Positions 15,841 to 23,668 of a DNA stretch of 45,751 nucleotides are shown here, piece after piece. This stretch comes from Nitrospirota bacterium (lineage in GTDB: Bacteria; Nitrospirota; Nitrospiria; Nitrospirales; Nitrospiraceae), in assembly GCA_020027965.1 (NCBI GenBank), contig JAHRHE010000037.1, positions 1 to 45,751 on the forward strand, read 5' to 3'. How positions within the stretch are numbered: position 1 is the stretch's first letter; the number at the start of each line of letters is the position of its first letter. A program made the position numbers and the translations under genes. Under the pieces are notes generated by a model, which worked only from the letters and a program-made list of their open reading frames with translations, made no database searches and had not been told where the DNA came from.

Positions 15841-15875
15841 CCAGGCGATGAAGCTGACGGGCCCGGCCTGCGCGG
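15835..15875 (+). other. Truncated attC site (left arm only)
   Basis: GTCTAAC overlaps the DUF5996 stop and continues into CAGGCGATGAAGCTGACGGG. No right core follows before the island repeats, so the array ends here. Confidence 0.55.
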
Positions 15876-15962
15876 GGTAGGAAAAGGGGCGGGAGTCGTT
15901 TCTCGGGGGTGGACAGGCGGAGCAGTGATACAGAACTCAAATAAGAACCTTGCCCCAACCAA

Positions 15963-16035
15963 GGCTGCTCAAAAAGGTCAGCCAACGAGGCCGCAGGCGA
16001 AGTCAAAGCCGGAGGCGTAGCCTCTGGGCTTTGGG
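15963..16035. repeat. Partial copy of the GCTCAAAAAGG repeat
   Basis: GCTGCTCAAAAAGGTCAGCC and the following CCGCAGGCGA...GGAGGCGTA segment match the left part of the inverted-repeat element at 21158-21276. 15841-16080 otherwise holds no gene. Confidence 0.7.
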
Positions 16036-16079
16036 CCCATCGCGCCTTTACCCCTCCACCCATAGACGGCTGGCTTGGC

Positions 16080-16276
16080 TGACCCCAATTGCGCGCGTCA
16101 TTTTCACCCGCCCACCCCCGGGCGCGCCAAGACGCGCCCTTGCCCGAGCGAGCACCCCTCATTTACTCATCTCTTATGGCAGGTGGCCTAGCAGCCTCAG
16201 ACTGCGCGCGTCCAGCGAGCACACATCCACCACTTTCCGAAGCGATAAATCTTGTGTGCGCGATGCGCGAGCACGT
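16080..16276 (-). repeat. Island repeat, copy C (inverted)
   Basis: On the minus strand this matches copy B: GTGCTCGCGCATCGCGCACA, then GACGCGCGCAGTCTGAGGCT and GCTAGGCCACCTGCC, then GGGCAAGGGCGCGTCT and GGGCGGGTGAAAATGA. It marks the right edge of the island and supplies the last ~35 codons of the SDR frame. Confidence 0.85.
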
Positions 16277-16971
16277 TTCACGTAGCGGGCGTCGTCCGAC
16301 AGTAGGAACCGCGCCGCCGCGACGGTGTCCGCCACCTCCCCGATATAGCCCGCCGGAACCCGCTTCGCCATCCCGGCCAGTTCCTCCGGCGGCGCGCTGC
16401 CCGAATTGATGAAACCGGGTGAAATCGCGTTGGCGGTGATGCCGTGGGGCGCCAGCAGCTTAGCCAGCGTCCGCGTCAGGATCAGGATGCCGGCCTTGGC
16501 GATGTAATGCGCCGTAATGTCGGGTTGGGCGACCATCTGATCAGCGTTCGCCATGCTGAACGTAATGATGCGGCCGTGCTTTCTGGTCTTCATCCCTGGG
16601 GCGGCCGCCTGCGCGAGATAAAACACGGGGTGCAGATTGTGGGCGAACATCTCGCCCCATCCCGCGGGGGTCTCCTCCAGGAGATTGACGCGATGGTAGG
16701 GCCCCGCGCAGTTGATCAGAGCATCGAGCCGGCCCCAGGTTTTTTCCACCTGCAGGACCAGGTTCCGGGCGGCGACGGGATCGGAGACGTCACATTTCAC
16801 TGCCAAGGCCTGGCCGCCCCGTTCCACGATGGCCTTGCCGGTCTCCGCTGCCGCGGCCTCACTCGACCGGTAACAGACGGCGACGGACCAGTGCGCTCTC
16901 GCCAGGTCCAGCGCGATCGCGCGTCCGATCCCCTTGGCCCCTCCCGTGATCAGAGCCACGCGGCCGTTCAC
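16174..16971 (-). CDS. SDR-family oxidoreductase with 3' end replaced by island repeat
   Basis: NAD(P)-binding Rossmann protein: TGGAKGIG dinucleotide motif at the N terminus, CDVSDP, NCAGPY (NAG variant), then HYIAKAG and the APHGITANAISPGFI motif. Two oddities. The Tyr-Lys motif has spacing Y-x-x-K rather than Y-x-x-x-K. Homology to the family stops at SDDARYV: the final ~36 residues (KRARASRTQDLSLRK...) are translated from repeat copy C, where the normal V-x-G-x-x-x-x-V-D-G-G end should be. GTG start overlaps the stop of the diguanylate cyclase gene (GTGA). Activity is doubtful; FabG- or pteridine-reductase-like ancestors are possible. Confidence 0.8.
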   Translation of the reverse strand: MNGRVALITGGAKGIGRAIALDLARAHWSVAVCYRSSEAAAAETGKAIVERGGQALAVKCDVSDPVAARNLVLQVEKTWGRLDALINCAGPYHRVNLLEETPAGWGEMFAHNLHPVFYLAQAAAPGMKTRKHGRIITFSMANADQMVAQPDITAHYIAKAGILILTRTLAKLLAPHGITANAISPGFINSGSAPPEELAGMAKRVPAGYIGEVADTVAAARFLLSDDARYVKRARASRTQDLSLRKVVDVCSLDARSLRLLGHLP

Positions 16972-19010
16972 GATTCCTCGTCTCGTTCCGTCCCCGGCTC
17001 AGCGCCCACCGACACCTGTGGCGGGGCGCCTACGACCCGATTGCGCCCGAGGGATTTGGCCTGATAGAGGGCCTCATCGGCCAGGCGGATTAATTCCTGG
17101 ACCGTTTTGGCCTGGGTGGGGTAGGTGGCCACGCCCACGCTGATCGTGACGTGATCCGGTGCGGCGGGCGCCAGCTTCCTCAGCGAGAGCCCTTCGACCT
17201 CGACCCGGAGGCGCTCGGCGACCGCGAGCGCTGCGCCGGTATCGGTCTGGGGCAGCACGGCCACAAACTCCTCTCCTCCGTACCTAGCGAGGGTGTCGCT
17301 CACCTTCAGCGCGCGATGCAGGGTGGTGGCCACGGTTTTCAGGACGATGTCGCCGACCTGGTGGCCGAACGTATCGTTGACGAGCTTGAAATGATCCAGG
17401 TCGATCATCAGCAGACTCAGCATCTGATTCTTCCGCCGTTCACCGGGAAGGACCATCTTCGCCAGGACTTCTTCGAGGAAGCGCCGGTTGAACGTGGAGG
17501 TCAGCTCATCGATCAGGGCCCGCCGGCGGGCCCTCTCCAGATGCTGGAGGTGACCGACCATTGGAGCCGCGACGTTGATCAACGCCTCGATCCACTGCCT
17601 CGATTCCTCGGTCCAGGGCTGCTTCACGTCGCTCACCAGGTGCACCACGCCGATGGTTCTCCCACCGATAACCAGAGGCACGCACCAGTAGGCGCCGTCC
17701 CCCTCGTTCGAAAGGCTCGATGGGCAGGTGAGATCCCGGTGAATATCCTGGACCCTGTACTCGCGCCCGGATCGGATCACCGGACATCGGGATGGGGCAT
17801 CCCACACCGGGTAGGATTCCGTGCTCAGATCGTGCCGTTTCGGCGAGGTGTAGACGATCTCCAGGTGATCCTCCGAGGCGTTGAGCCTGAGGATGAAGAT
17901 CTGCCGGAGGTGAAGAGCCTGCTGGAGTGTATGGCTGAGAATACGGTAGATCTCCTCCTCCGAGACGGCCTGCTGAAGCACCTGGGTGATGTGCTGCAGT
18001 TCCAGCAGGCGGTGGCTCAACAGCCGATGCGTCTCTGCCTGTCGCTCGAGCTCCAGCGTTCGATGTCGCTGATGGGTCGCGATGGTCTCATGCATCTGGC
18101 CGAACTGCTGCCAGAGCGCCCGGACCTCTTCGGCCATCGCGGTATCCACGTAGTCGGGGATTCCTTCGGTTTTGTTCACCTCTCCGCGGAGTTGGGCAAT
18201 CTTCTGCATCCGGTCTTTGAGTTCACGCATTGGCTTGATGACCGTGTGCTTGGTACCCCAGGCGATCAGCCCGGTCAGCAGCAGGCCAACCCCAATGCCA
18301 CCCCACAGGAGCCACCACTGATCGCGCCGTGCCTGTTGCAACGGCGCCTCGATGGGGATGCTGACTTCGATCGCCCCCATGATGTCGTTGAGGCGGAAGT
18401 TGTGCCGCGGGCTATCCGGGTGCTGATTATGACAATCGACGCAGCTCTGCGCGACCGCCCTGTCGGGAGCCAAGAACCGCATGACCGTCACGCCTGCGAC
18501 CGTGTCCTGCCGGCTGAACAGGCCGTCCGTCTTCGGCGTGAATGAGCGGAATCCCTCTTCCTGGAATGAGTCCTGGATCGCATGCCGCTTGTTAATCGGC
18601 CATGGGCTGATCAGCCGAACCGGGTAGGAGCTCGGGGCGTGCGCGGCCATGTCGGCAATATCGCGAAGCACAGTGGATGGCAGCGGGGAGGCAGAGGATC
18701 TCTTGCGGGTGTCGGCCTTGCTCTTGACGTTCAACCGGGTGAGCCTCGGGATCACTTTGGTCGCATAGTATTCTCGTTCCGCCCTGACCTGGCTCAGGAT
18801 CATCTTGGCTGTCAGGGTCACCTGTTCGTCCAAGAACTGCGCGTGCTGTCGCCCGGGGAAGTACCAGGAGGCGGCCACCACGGAGATGAGCAGGAGGGGA
18901 GCAGTCAGCGCGATGAGCTTCGCGCTAACGGACCAATGCCGCAGGTTCAGCGCCGACCGTAGCCCCAGGCCGTGCGCCGGATCGGCTTCTGTGGGTTGCA
19001 TGGCACTCAT
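16968..19010 (-). CDS. Membrane diguanylate cyclase with c-type haem sensor and GAF domain
   Basis: About 680 residues. TM1 (~30-50), then a periplasmic domain with a haem-attachment motif (QSCVDCHNQHPDS at 18430-18450, C-x-x-C-H) of the Tll0287/DUF3365 type. TM2 (~235-255) is followed by a HAMP-like linker, GAF-like domain, and C-terminal GGDEF with intact active site RYGGEEF. The inhibitory RxxD site is degenerate (KVSD), so product inhibition is probably lost. It likely makes cyclic di-GMP in response to redox or a haem ligand (inference from domain order). ATG 19010 preferred; an upstream TTG (19046) would overlap the preceding gene's stop by 4 nt. Confidence 0.86.
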   Translation of the reverse strand: MSAMQPTEADPAHGLGLRSALNLRHWSVSAKLIALTAPLLLISVVAASWYFPGRQHAQFLDEQVTLTAKMILSQVRAEREYYATKVIPRLTRLNVKSKADTRKRSSASPLPSTVLRDIADMAAHAPSSYPVRLISPWPINKRHAIQDSFQEEGFRSFTPKTDGLFSRQDTVAGVTVMRFLAPDRAVAQSCVDCHNQHPDSPRHNFRLNDIMGAIEVSIPIEAPLQQARRDQWWLLWGGIGVGLLLTGLIAWGTKHTVIKPMRELKDRMQKIAQLRGEVNKTEGIPDYVDTAMAEEVRALWQQFGQMHETIATHQRHRTLELERQAETHRLLSHRLLELQHITQVLQQAVSEEEIYRILSHTLQQALHLRQIFILRLNASEDHLEIVYTSPKRHDLSTESYPVWDAPSRCPVIRSGREYRVQDIHRDLTCPSSLSNEGDGAYWCVPLVIGGRTIGVVHLVSDVKQPWTEESRQWIEALINVAAPMVGHLQHLERARRRALIDELTSTFNRRFLEEVLAKMVLPGERRKNQMLSLLMIDLDHFKLVNDTFGHQVGDIVLKTVATTLHRALKVSDTLARYGGEEFVAVLPQTDTGAALAVAERLRVEVEGLSLRKLAPAAPDHVTISVGVATYPTQAKTVQELIRLADEALYQAKSLGRNRVVGAPPQVSVGAEPGTERDEES

Positions 19011-19032
19011 GGGAAAATCATATGGTTTTCCC
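19011..19032. promoter_or_regulatory. Perfect 7-bp inverted repeat at the cyclase start
   Basis: GGGAAAA and TTTTCCC flank TCATATGG immediately upstream of the ATG at 19010. It could sequester translation initiation or bind a dimeric protein. Confidence 0.45.
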
Positions 19033-19042
19033 GGGCTCTTCT

Positions 19043-19906
19043 TCAACCGACCCCGGACATACCGGGCCCCGGCGACCCGTCCTTCTGCCCGACGGTGCGC
19101 GTTTTCAGCCGGCTTTCCAGCAGCCGGAGGACGCCAGCGGTCCGCGCCGACAGGTCAGGAGCGCGGGGCGCGGGGCGCGGGGCACCGGGCCGAAGGGGAG
19201 CTTCGCCGATCAATGCCTGCAAATCTTCGATCGTGTCCAGATCACGCCACGCCGGGAGTAGCGCGATGTGCAACCCCAAGGTGTCAGCCCGCTCCCGGGT
19301 AATGGCACAGACCCGGTCGCTGGACCAGGGGATCCCGGCGAACAGCTCCGGGACCGGGCGGGTCAGTCCAATCAGGTAATATCCACCGTCCAGCGCTGGG
19401 CCGAGCACGAGGTCGTGATCCGAAAGCAAGGTGAACGCCTCGGCGTAGACCGTGGCCGGGAGCGAGGGCGAGTCGGTGCCAACCAGCACGACACGCCGGT
19501 ATCCTTTCGCGAACACCGCCCGCGAGACCTGATCCAGGCGTGCGCCAAGATCCTCCCCTGGCTGATCGATCAGATGCACGCCCTCCCGCTCTTTCAGGAT
19601 CTTGAAGAACACATGGTCCGCCGAGGGGGCACAGGCGAGAAAACGGTCGAACGCGTGAGGCGTCGCCGATGTCTTCCGCGACCCGCGACCCGCGACCCTC
19701 GACCGTTCCAACACATCTAAAACCATGCTCCCGTGCAGGCTAGCTGCTTCGTCCGGGCTCAGCGGCGGACAGAGTCTTGTCTTCACCTGGCCGGGAATCG
19801 GAGCCTTGGCGAAAATCACTAGAGCGGCGGGTGAAGTGAGCGGTGGGGCGTGAGGGGGTGTTGAAGAGGATTCGGTCCGCGGTGATCGGTCTTCCTTACT
19901 CCTCAC
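19043..19906 (-). CDS. TIGR04282-like glycosyltransferase (DUF2064)
   Basis: Nucleotide-sugar transferase fold. ALVIFAKAPIPGQVKTRL is the diagnostic N-terminal motif, then RVVLVGTDSPSLP (metal-binding D-x-D-like region) and GPALDGGYYLIGL. The family, called rSAM/selenodomain-associated or arsenosugar-biosynthesis transferase 1, typically sits beside the TIGR04283 transferase encoded just upstream here. The annotated GTG lies inside heptamer repeats (19895-19923), so the true start may be the GTG at the first V of LVIFAKAP. Two more heptamer runs are translated in frame: 19679-19706 (CGACCCG units) and 19161-19188 (GCGCGGG units, giving Pro/Arg/Ala-rich sequence). Confidence 0.82.
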   Translation of the reverse strand: MRSKEDRSPRTESSSTPPHAPPLTSPAALVIFAKAPIPGQVKTRLCPPLSPDEAASLHGSMVLDVLERSRVAGRGSRKTSATPHAFDRFLACAPSADHVFFKILKEREGVHLIDQPGEDLGARLDQVSRAVFAKGYRRVVLVGTDSPSLPATVYAEAFTLLSDHDLVLGPALDGGYYLIGLTRPVPELFAGIPWSSDRVCAITRERADTLGLHIALLPAWRDLDTIEDLQALIGEAPLRPGAPRPAPRAPDLSARTAGVLRLLESRLKTRTVGQKDGSPGPGMSGVG

Positions 19907-19930
19907 TCCTTACTCCTTACGCCTAACCGG

Positions 19931-20671
19931 TTACCGCACCGTGCCATACAGGTGACGCAGCCGGTCGGGGCTGATACCGACCCAGTAGAGGAACCGGAGC
20001 ATCCACATCATCAATATCGTACGGATGGGCCCGCAGGCGTCCCAGCGCCGGAATGAGGTCACAACCTGAGCGCGGAGGGCGGCCATTCGGCCAGCCTGCT
20101 TGAGACGCCCAGTGAAGTCCACGTCCTCCATCAGGGGGATGTCCTGAAATCCGCCCAGCCGTTCGAACGCCGCGCGCCGGACGAAGATGGCCTGATCACC
20201 GGTGGCAATGCCGGTCCAACGCGAGCGCAGATTCATCATGCGGGCGATCAACCAGGGCAGCCCCGTGTCCCGTTCGAAGTGCACATCGAACCGGCCGCCG
20301 ACACAGGTCGGGTCGGTCAGCGCCGCTTCGAGCTCCGCTCTGGCGTTCGGCGGCAGTCGCGTGTCGGCATGCAGAAACAGCAGCACCTCAGAGCGGCTCG
20401 CTGCGGCTCCTGCATTCATCTGTCGAGCGCGGCCGGGGGGTGCGGTGAGTAGCGAGACGGAGGCAATCCCCGTGTGCTGAGGGCTGAGGGCTGAGGGCTG
20501 AGTGCCAGACTTCAGAGAGGAAGCGAAGGAGGAGACGATGTCGCGGGTGCGATCCTCGCTGCCGCCGTCTACCACGATCACCTCGTCGAATCCCGCCCCG
20601 ACGCTGTGAGTCAACGTGGCCTCCATAATCCGTTCCTCGTTCAGAGTCGGAATGACGACGGCAACCGTCAT
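19931..20671 (-). CDS. TIGR04283-like family 2 glycosyltransferase
   Basis: GT-A fold: VAVVIPTLNEE at the N terminus, EVIVVDGGSEDRT, FLHADTRLPP (DxD-like), VGGRFDVHF, GDQAIFVRR, and DVDFTGRLKQAG (acidic acceptor motif). It belongs to the rSAM/selenodomain-associated transferase 2 group, usually paired with the downstream TIGR04282 gene. An in-frame insert of about 15 residues (KSGTQPSALSPQHTG) is encoded by four GCTGAGG heptamers at 20476-20503. No radical-SAM partner of that pathway is adjacent, so the acceptor is unknown. Confidence 0.87.
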   Translation of the reverse strand: MTVAVVIPTLNEERIMEATLTHSVGAGFDEVIVVDGGSEDRTRDIVSSFASSLKSGTQPSALSPQHTGIASVSLLTAPPGRARQMNAGAAASRSEVLLFLHADTRLPPNARAELEAALTDPTCVGGRFDVHFERDTGLPWLIARMMNLRSRWTGIATGDQAIFVRRAAFERLGGFQDIPLMEDVDFTGRLKQAGRMAALRAQVVTSFRRWDACGPIRTILMMWMLRFLYWVGISPDRLRHLYGTVR

Positions 20672-20677
20672 GCCCAG

Positions 20678-21100
20678 CTAGCTAGGCTTGGAGGATTTGA
20701 ACATGAAAAAGCCGACCAGCAGGATCGTGAACCAGAAGATGACCTGCTTGTGCCAGAAGAGTACCTCTCCGTAGTGAAGGAAAGCAAGGGCCGCCACGAT
20801 CGCCGCCCCGATCACGAGGTAACGACCCGTCACATGCGTGATCGTGCCGTGCGCCCAGATGGCCAGCCCGGCGAAATACAGGATCATGGGTTGCACTCCT
20901 GCCATCTCGTAGCCTCCGCTGATGGACAGGAGGACGTTCAGGAAGCCGACGAACATCATGGCGGTGCCGATCATCATCTCGGCGACCTTGAGATGCTGAT
21001 CTTCGCTCGACCGCGCGTCCGGTTCGGCCGATTTCCGCGAGCCAGCGCCTAGACGGGGGTCAGGATCCTCGGCTGGGGGGTTGGGTTGGGTGGGAGGCAT
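20678..21100 (-). CDS. Small multi-pass membrane protein, unknown
   Basis: 140 residues: a polar Pro-rich N terminus (~35) and four hydrophobic helices (MMIGTAMMFVGFLNVLLSIS; MILYFAGLAIWAH; YLVIGAAIVAALAFLHY; VIFWFTILLVGFFMF). No domain recognised. Six nt separate it from the glycosyltransferase gene downstream on the same strand, so co-transcription is likely. Confidence 0.75.
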   Translation of the reverse strand: MPPTQPNPPAEDPDPRLGAGSRKSAEPDARSSEDQHLKVAEMMIGTAMMFVGFLNVLLSISGGYEMAGVQPMILYFAGLAIWAHGTITHVTGRYLVIGAAIVAALAFLHYGEVLFWHKQVIFWFTILLVGFFMFKSSKPS

Positions 21101-21157
21101 TCGTCAGCCTACCAATCTGTTAGTGGAGACTCGCCAATCGGAGGGCAACCCATACAG

Positions 21158-21276
21158 GATGCTCAAAAAGGTCACCCAACGAGACCGCAGGCGAGAAAGA
21201 CCCGGAGGCGTATCCTCTGGGATACGTTGAGGAGTGTTTCGAGCCGAGAACGAAGTTGGGGGCCTTTTTCAGCATC
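21158..21276. mobile_element. MITE-like element, 119 bp
   Basis: Terminal inverted repeats GATGCTCAAAAAGG (21158-21171) and CCTTTTTCAGCATC (21263-21276) match over 14 nt with one difference. The interior has no gene. A partial copy lies at 15963-16035. Confidence 0.8.
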
Positions 21277-21279
21277 TTG

Positions 21280-22503
21280 CTATGTCTTGAAGTGCTTGCT
21301 CAAAGTTAATCCCTGCCGCTGATAGGAAGACCCGAGCGCAGTACCGTACAACTGGGTGGGAGTCTCCAGCATCCTATCATAGACCACTTTGAAGAAGGTC
21401 TGTCCGTCATAGATCAAAAAGGGCACGTCGTGCGGCCGCACCTCCAACACCACCTGGGTGCCTCTGAGTTCCCCGCGCCCGTAACCAAACCCGGGGTCGA
21501 AAAAGCCGGCGTAATGGGTCCGCAGCTCACCGCAAGCGGCCTCGTAGGCCACCATCTCGGCGGCGAACCCGGCGGGAACTCGAATGCGCTCCTTGGAGGC
21601 CAGGATATAAAACTCTTCCGGCTCCAAGAGCAGACTGTCGTTTCGATGCCGCCGGATCGGTTCCCAGAAATCCAGCGCCGCGTAGTAGCCGATCTTCGAG
21701 AGATCGATGACGTGGCTGTTCTTTTTGGCGCGATAGCCCACAATCACTCCGTCCTCCCGCTCCACGCCCTGCAGGTCGATCCGGAGAAAGAGGCCCTGGT
21801 CGGTCCGCAGCTCCCGCGCCGGGACGGCCTGATCTGTGGACACGTTGTGATACAGCAGGGGCTCAGTCCGGTGGAGCGCCATGAGCGCGGAGTCAGACAC
21901 CGTGGCCGATCCGAGAACCAGCCGAAGCTGATTCAACGACTGGCCGGTCTTGACCTTGATCGCGAACGAGCGCGGGACAATTTCCAGGTAGAGCGGACCG
22001 CAGTAACCGGGCCGGATTTCGTCGAAGCCGGCGTTGAGATCCGTGATGACCCGGGTGAACACATCCAGCCGTCCCGTGGTACTCTTCGGGTTGGCCCGTG
22101 CACGGAGTGTCGTGGGCAGGTGCAAATGCTCCAGCAGCGGCACCAGATAGACGTGACCCTTCTCCAGGATGGCCCCTCCGGTCAAGTCCATCTCGTACAT
22201 CACGAGGTCAGATTGATAGAAATCCAAAAGAGCCTGCCCTGAGGCTCCTCGACAAGCCTGCCCTGAGCCTTGTCGAAGGGTCAGCCGCTCTCTGATCTCG
22301 GACCGCTCGGGGAGGAAGCTACTGAGCAGGCGATAGGCTTTCGTGCCCAGTCGCAGATCGAGACTGGCCGGTTGGATCTGGCGGCCTTCAATCTGAACGT
22401 CCGCCCGGATCACCCGGTCGGCGATCAGTTGCTTCAGCCGTTGGTAGGGCAGGATGCCGTTCCGCCGCGACTCCCGTCGAGGACGCTGAGGGGCGTGGCG
22501 CAT
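21280..22503 (-). CDS. 2'-deoxycytidine 5'-triphosphate deaminase (long form)
   Basis: Makes dUTP from dCTP for thymidylate supply. NGILPYQRLKQLI, then IQPASLDLRLGTKAYR are characteristic of the ~360-residue DCD_N family, a tandem trimeric-dUTPase-like fold; later RANPKSTTGRLDVFTRVI, GFDEIRPGYCGPLYLEI and THYAGFFDPGFGYG contribute the nucleotide sites. ATG 22503 shares its A with the upstream stop (TGATG), hence coupling to the aminomutase gene. A 16-residue insert (RQGSGQACRGASGQALL) is the translation of a CCTGCCCTGAG/TTGTCGAAGGG repeat (22231-22278). Confidence 0.87.
   Translation of the reverse strand: MRHAPQRPRRESRRNGILPYQRLKQLIADRVIRADVQIEGRQIQPASLDLRLGTKAYRLLSSFLPERSEIRERLTLRQGSGQACRGASGQALLDFYQSDLVMYEMDLTGGAILEKGHVYLVPLLEHLHLPTTLRARANPKSTTGRLDVFTRVITDLNAGFDEIRPGYCGPLYLEIVPRSFAIKVKTGQSLNQLRLVLGSATVSDSALMALHRTEPLLYHNVSTDQAVPARELRTDQGLFLRIDLQGVEREDGVIVGYRAKKNSHVIDLSKIGYYAALDFWEPIRRHRNDSLLLEPEEFYILASKERIRVPAGFAAEMVAYEAACGELRTHYAGFFDPGFGYGRGELRGTQVVLEVRPHDVPFLIYDGQTFFKVVYDRMLETPTQLYGTALGSSYQRQGLTLSKHFKT
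22231..22278. repeat. Dispersed repeat CCTGCCCTGAG...TCGAAGGG inside a CDS
   Basis: Two degenerate units (CCTGCCCTGAGGCTCCTCGA and CCTGCCCTGAGCCTTGTCGA) in tandem, translated in frame by the dCTP deaminase gene. A related copy sits at about 22555-22605 in the neighbouring aminomutase 3' end. Confidence 0.75.
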
Positions 22504-23627
22504 CACAATTCGTCCAGGCTGCCATTGCCGCACGCTGCCATGGTGGGACTGGCCCCTCGACCCAGCTCGGGGCAGGCTCTTCGACTGGGCTCAGAACAGG
22601 CTCCGACCATGGGCAATTCGCGGGATCCAGGGCGTCCGTTCTCATTCGGCGGCTGAGGATAGGTAAAGGTCTTGTGTTCGTAGTTCTTGACCACGGCGAC
22701 GTCCTCGTCCAGGTGGACCAAGTAGTCAGGGGGCAGGATGGGAATCTTGCCGCCTCCGCCGGGCGCGTCAATCACAAAATGCGGGACCGCCATGCCGCTG
22801 GTATGTCCCTGCAGGGCGCGGATCTGGTACAGATAGTACGGCTTGACTCGGGCCAGGAGGAGCTGATGCATGAGTCTCTTCATAACCTCCGGGTCGTCAT
22901 TGACCCCTTTGAGTAAGACAGTCTGCGCGCCCAGCGGAACTCCGGCGTCGGCCAACATTCCACAGGCGGCCTTCACTTCCGACGTCAACTCGTCCGGGTG
23001 GTTAAAATGCAGGTTCATGTAGATCGGATGGTATCGCTTGATGATCTCGCACAGCTTCGGCGTGATGCGCTGCGGGAGAGTCCCCGGGACGCGTGAGCCG
23101 ATGCGGATCAATTCCAGGTGCGGGATCCTGCGTAAGGCCTTGAGGATGCGCTCCAGCAAATGATCCGGCAGCAGGAGCGGATCTCCCCCCGAGAGGATCA
23201 CGTCGCGCACCTCGGTGTGTTCTCTCAAGTAGGCGATGGCGCGGTCCAACTCCCCCTTTTTGAGAAAACCGGGTTTCCCGACCAGCCGCTTGCGCGTGCA
23301 GAAGCGACAGTAGATGGGGCATTGGTTGGTCACCATCAAGAGGACTCGGTCAGGGTAGCGGTGCACGAGGTGAGGCACCGGGCTCATCAGGTCTTCTTCG
23401 AGCGGGTCGTCTTCGGCGTCCAGATCCTCAATCTCGGCCGGGTCGGGGACCACCTGTTTCCAGATCGCGTCGCCCTTTTCCTTGATCATGCGCATGACCG
23501 TCGGGGTGATGCGCATGGGGTACTCCCCGACGATCGTGTCAATCTCCTTCGGGTCAACGCCGAGCCGGTCGGCCAGATCCTGGGGCTTCACCACGCTGTC
23601 GGCCAGGATTCGTCTCCATTCCTCCAT
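22503..23627 (-). CDS. kamA: Lysine 2,3-aminomutase family radical-SAM enzyme, apparent internal deletion
   Basis: Radical SAM/PLP enzyme interconverting L-lysine and beta-lysine in characterised members. The cluster motif CPIYCRFCTRKR (C-x3-C-x2-C), SGGDPLLL (SAM binding) and DAPGGGGKIPILP with the PLP Lys and a substrate Asp are all present. The segment between PYYLYQ and QGHTSG, which normally holds ~20 more residues including the second lysine-binding Asp and a HFRT motif, is missing. The C-terminal ~45 residues after YPQPPNENG are repeat-derived (EPSRRACPELGRGAS). GGGAGGG ribosome site precedes the ATG. Catalysis on lysine is therefore doubtful. Confidence 0.85.
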   Translation of the reverse strand: MEEWRRILADSVVKPQDLADRLGVDPKEIDTIVGEYPMRITPTVMRMIKEKGDAIWKQVVPDPAEIEDLDAEDDPLEEDLMSPVPHLVHRYPDRVLLMVTNQCPIYCRFCTRKRLVGKPGFLKKGELDRAIAYLREHTEVRDVILSGGDPLLLPDHLLERILKALRRIPHLELIRIGSRVPGTLPQRITPKLCEIIKRYHPIYMNLHFNHPDELTSEVKAACGMLADAGVPLGAQTVLLKGVNDDPEVMKRLMHQLLLARVKPYYLYQIRALQGHTSGMAVPHFVIDAPGGGGKIPILPPDYLVHLDEDVAVVKNYEHKTFTYPQPPNENGRPGSRELPMVGACSEPSRRACPELGRGASPTMAACGNGSLDEL

Positions 23628-23668
23628 TTACCACTCCCTCCCTATGGCCACGGTCACGAGGTGCGAGG

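Noticed and set aside
7219-15875. Island as a prophage or integrative conjugative element
   Set aside because: No structural, packaging, relaxase or transfer genes; the attC sites explain the layout better.
20476-20503. Heptamer tracts as CRISPR or iteron origins
   Set aside because: Units are 7 nt with no spacers, occur at many loci with different sequences, and no replication gene is near.
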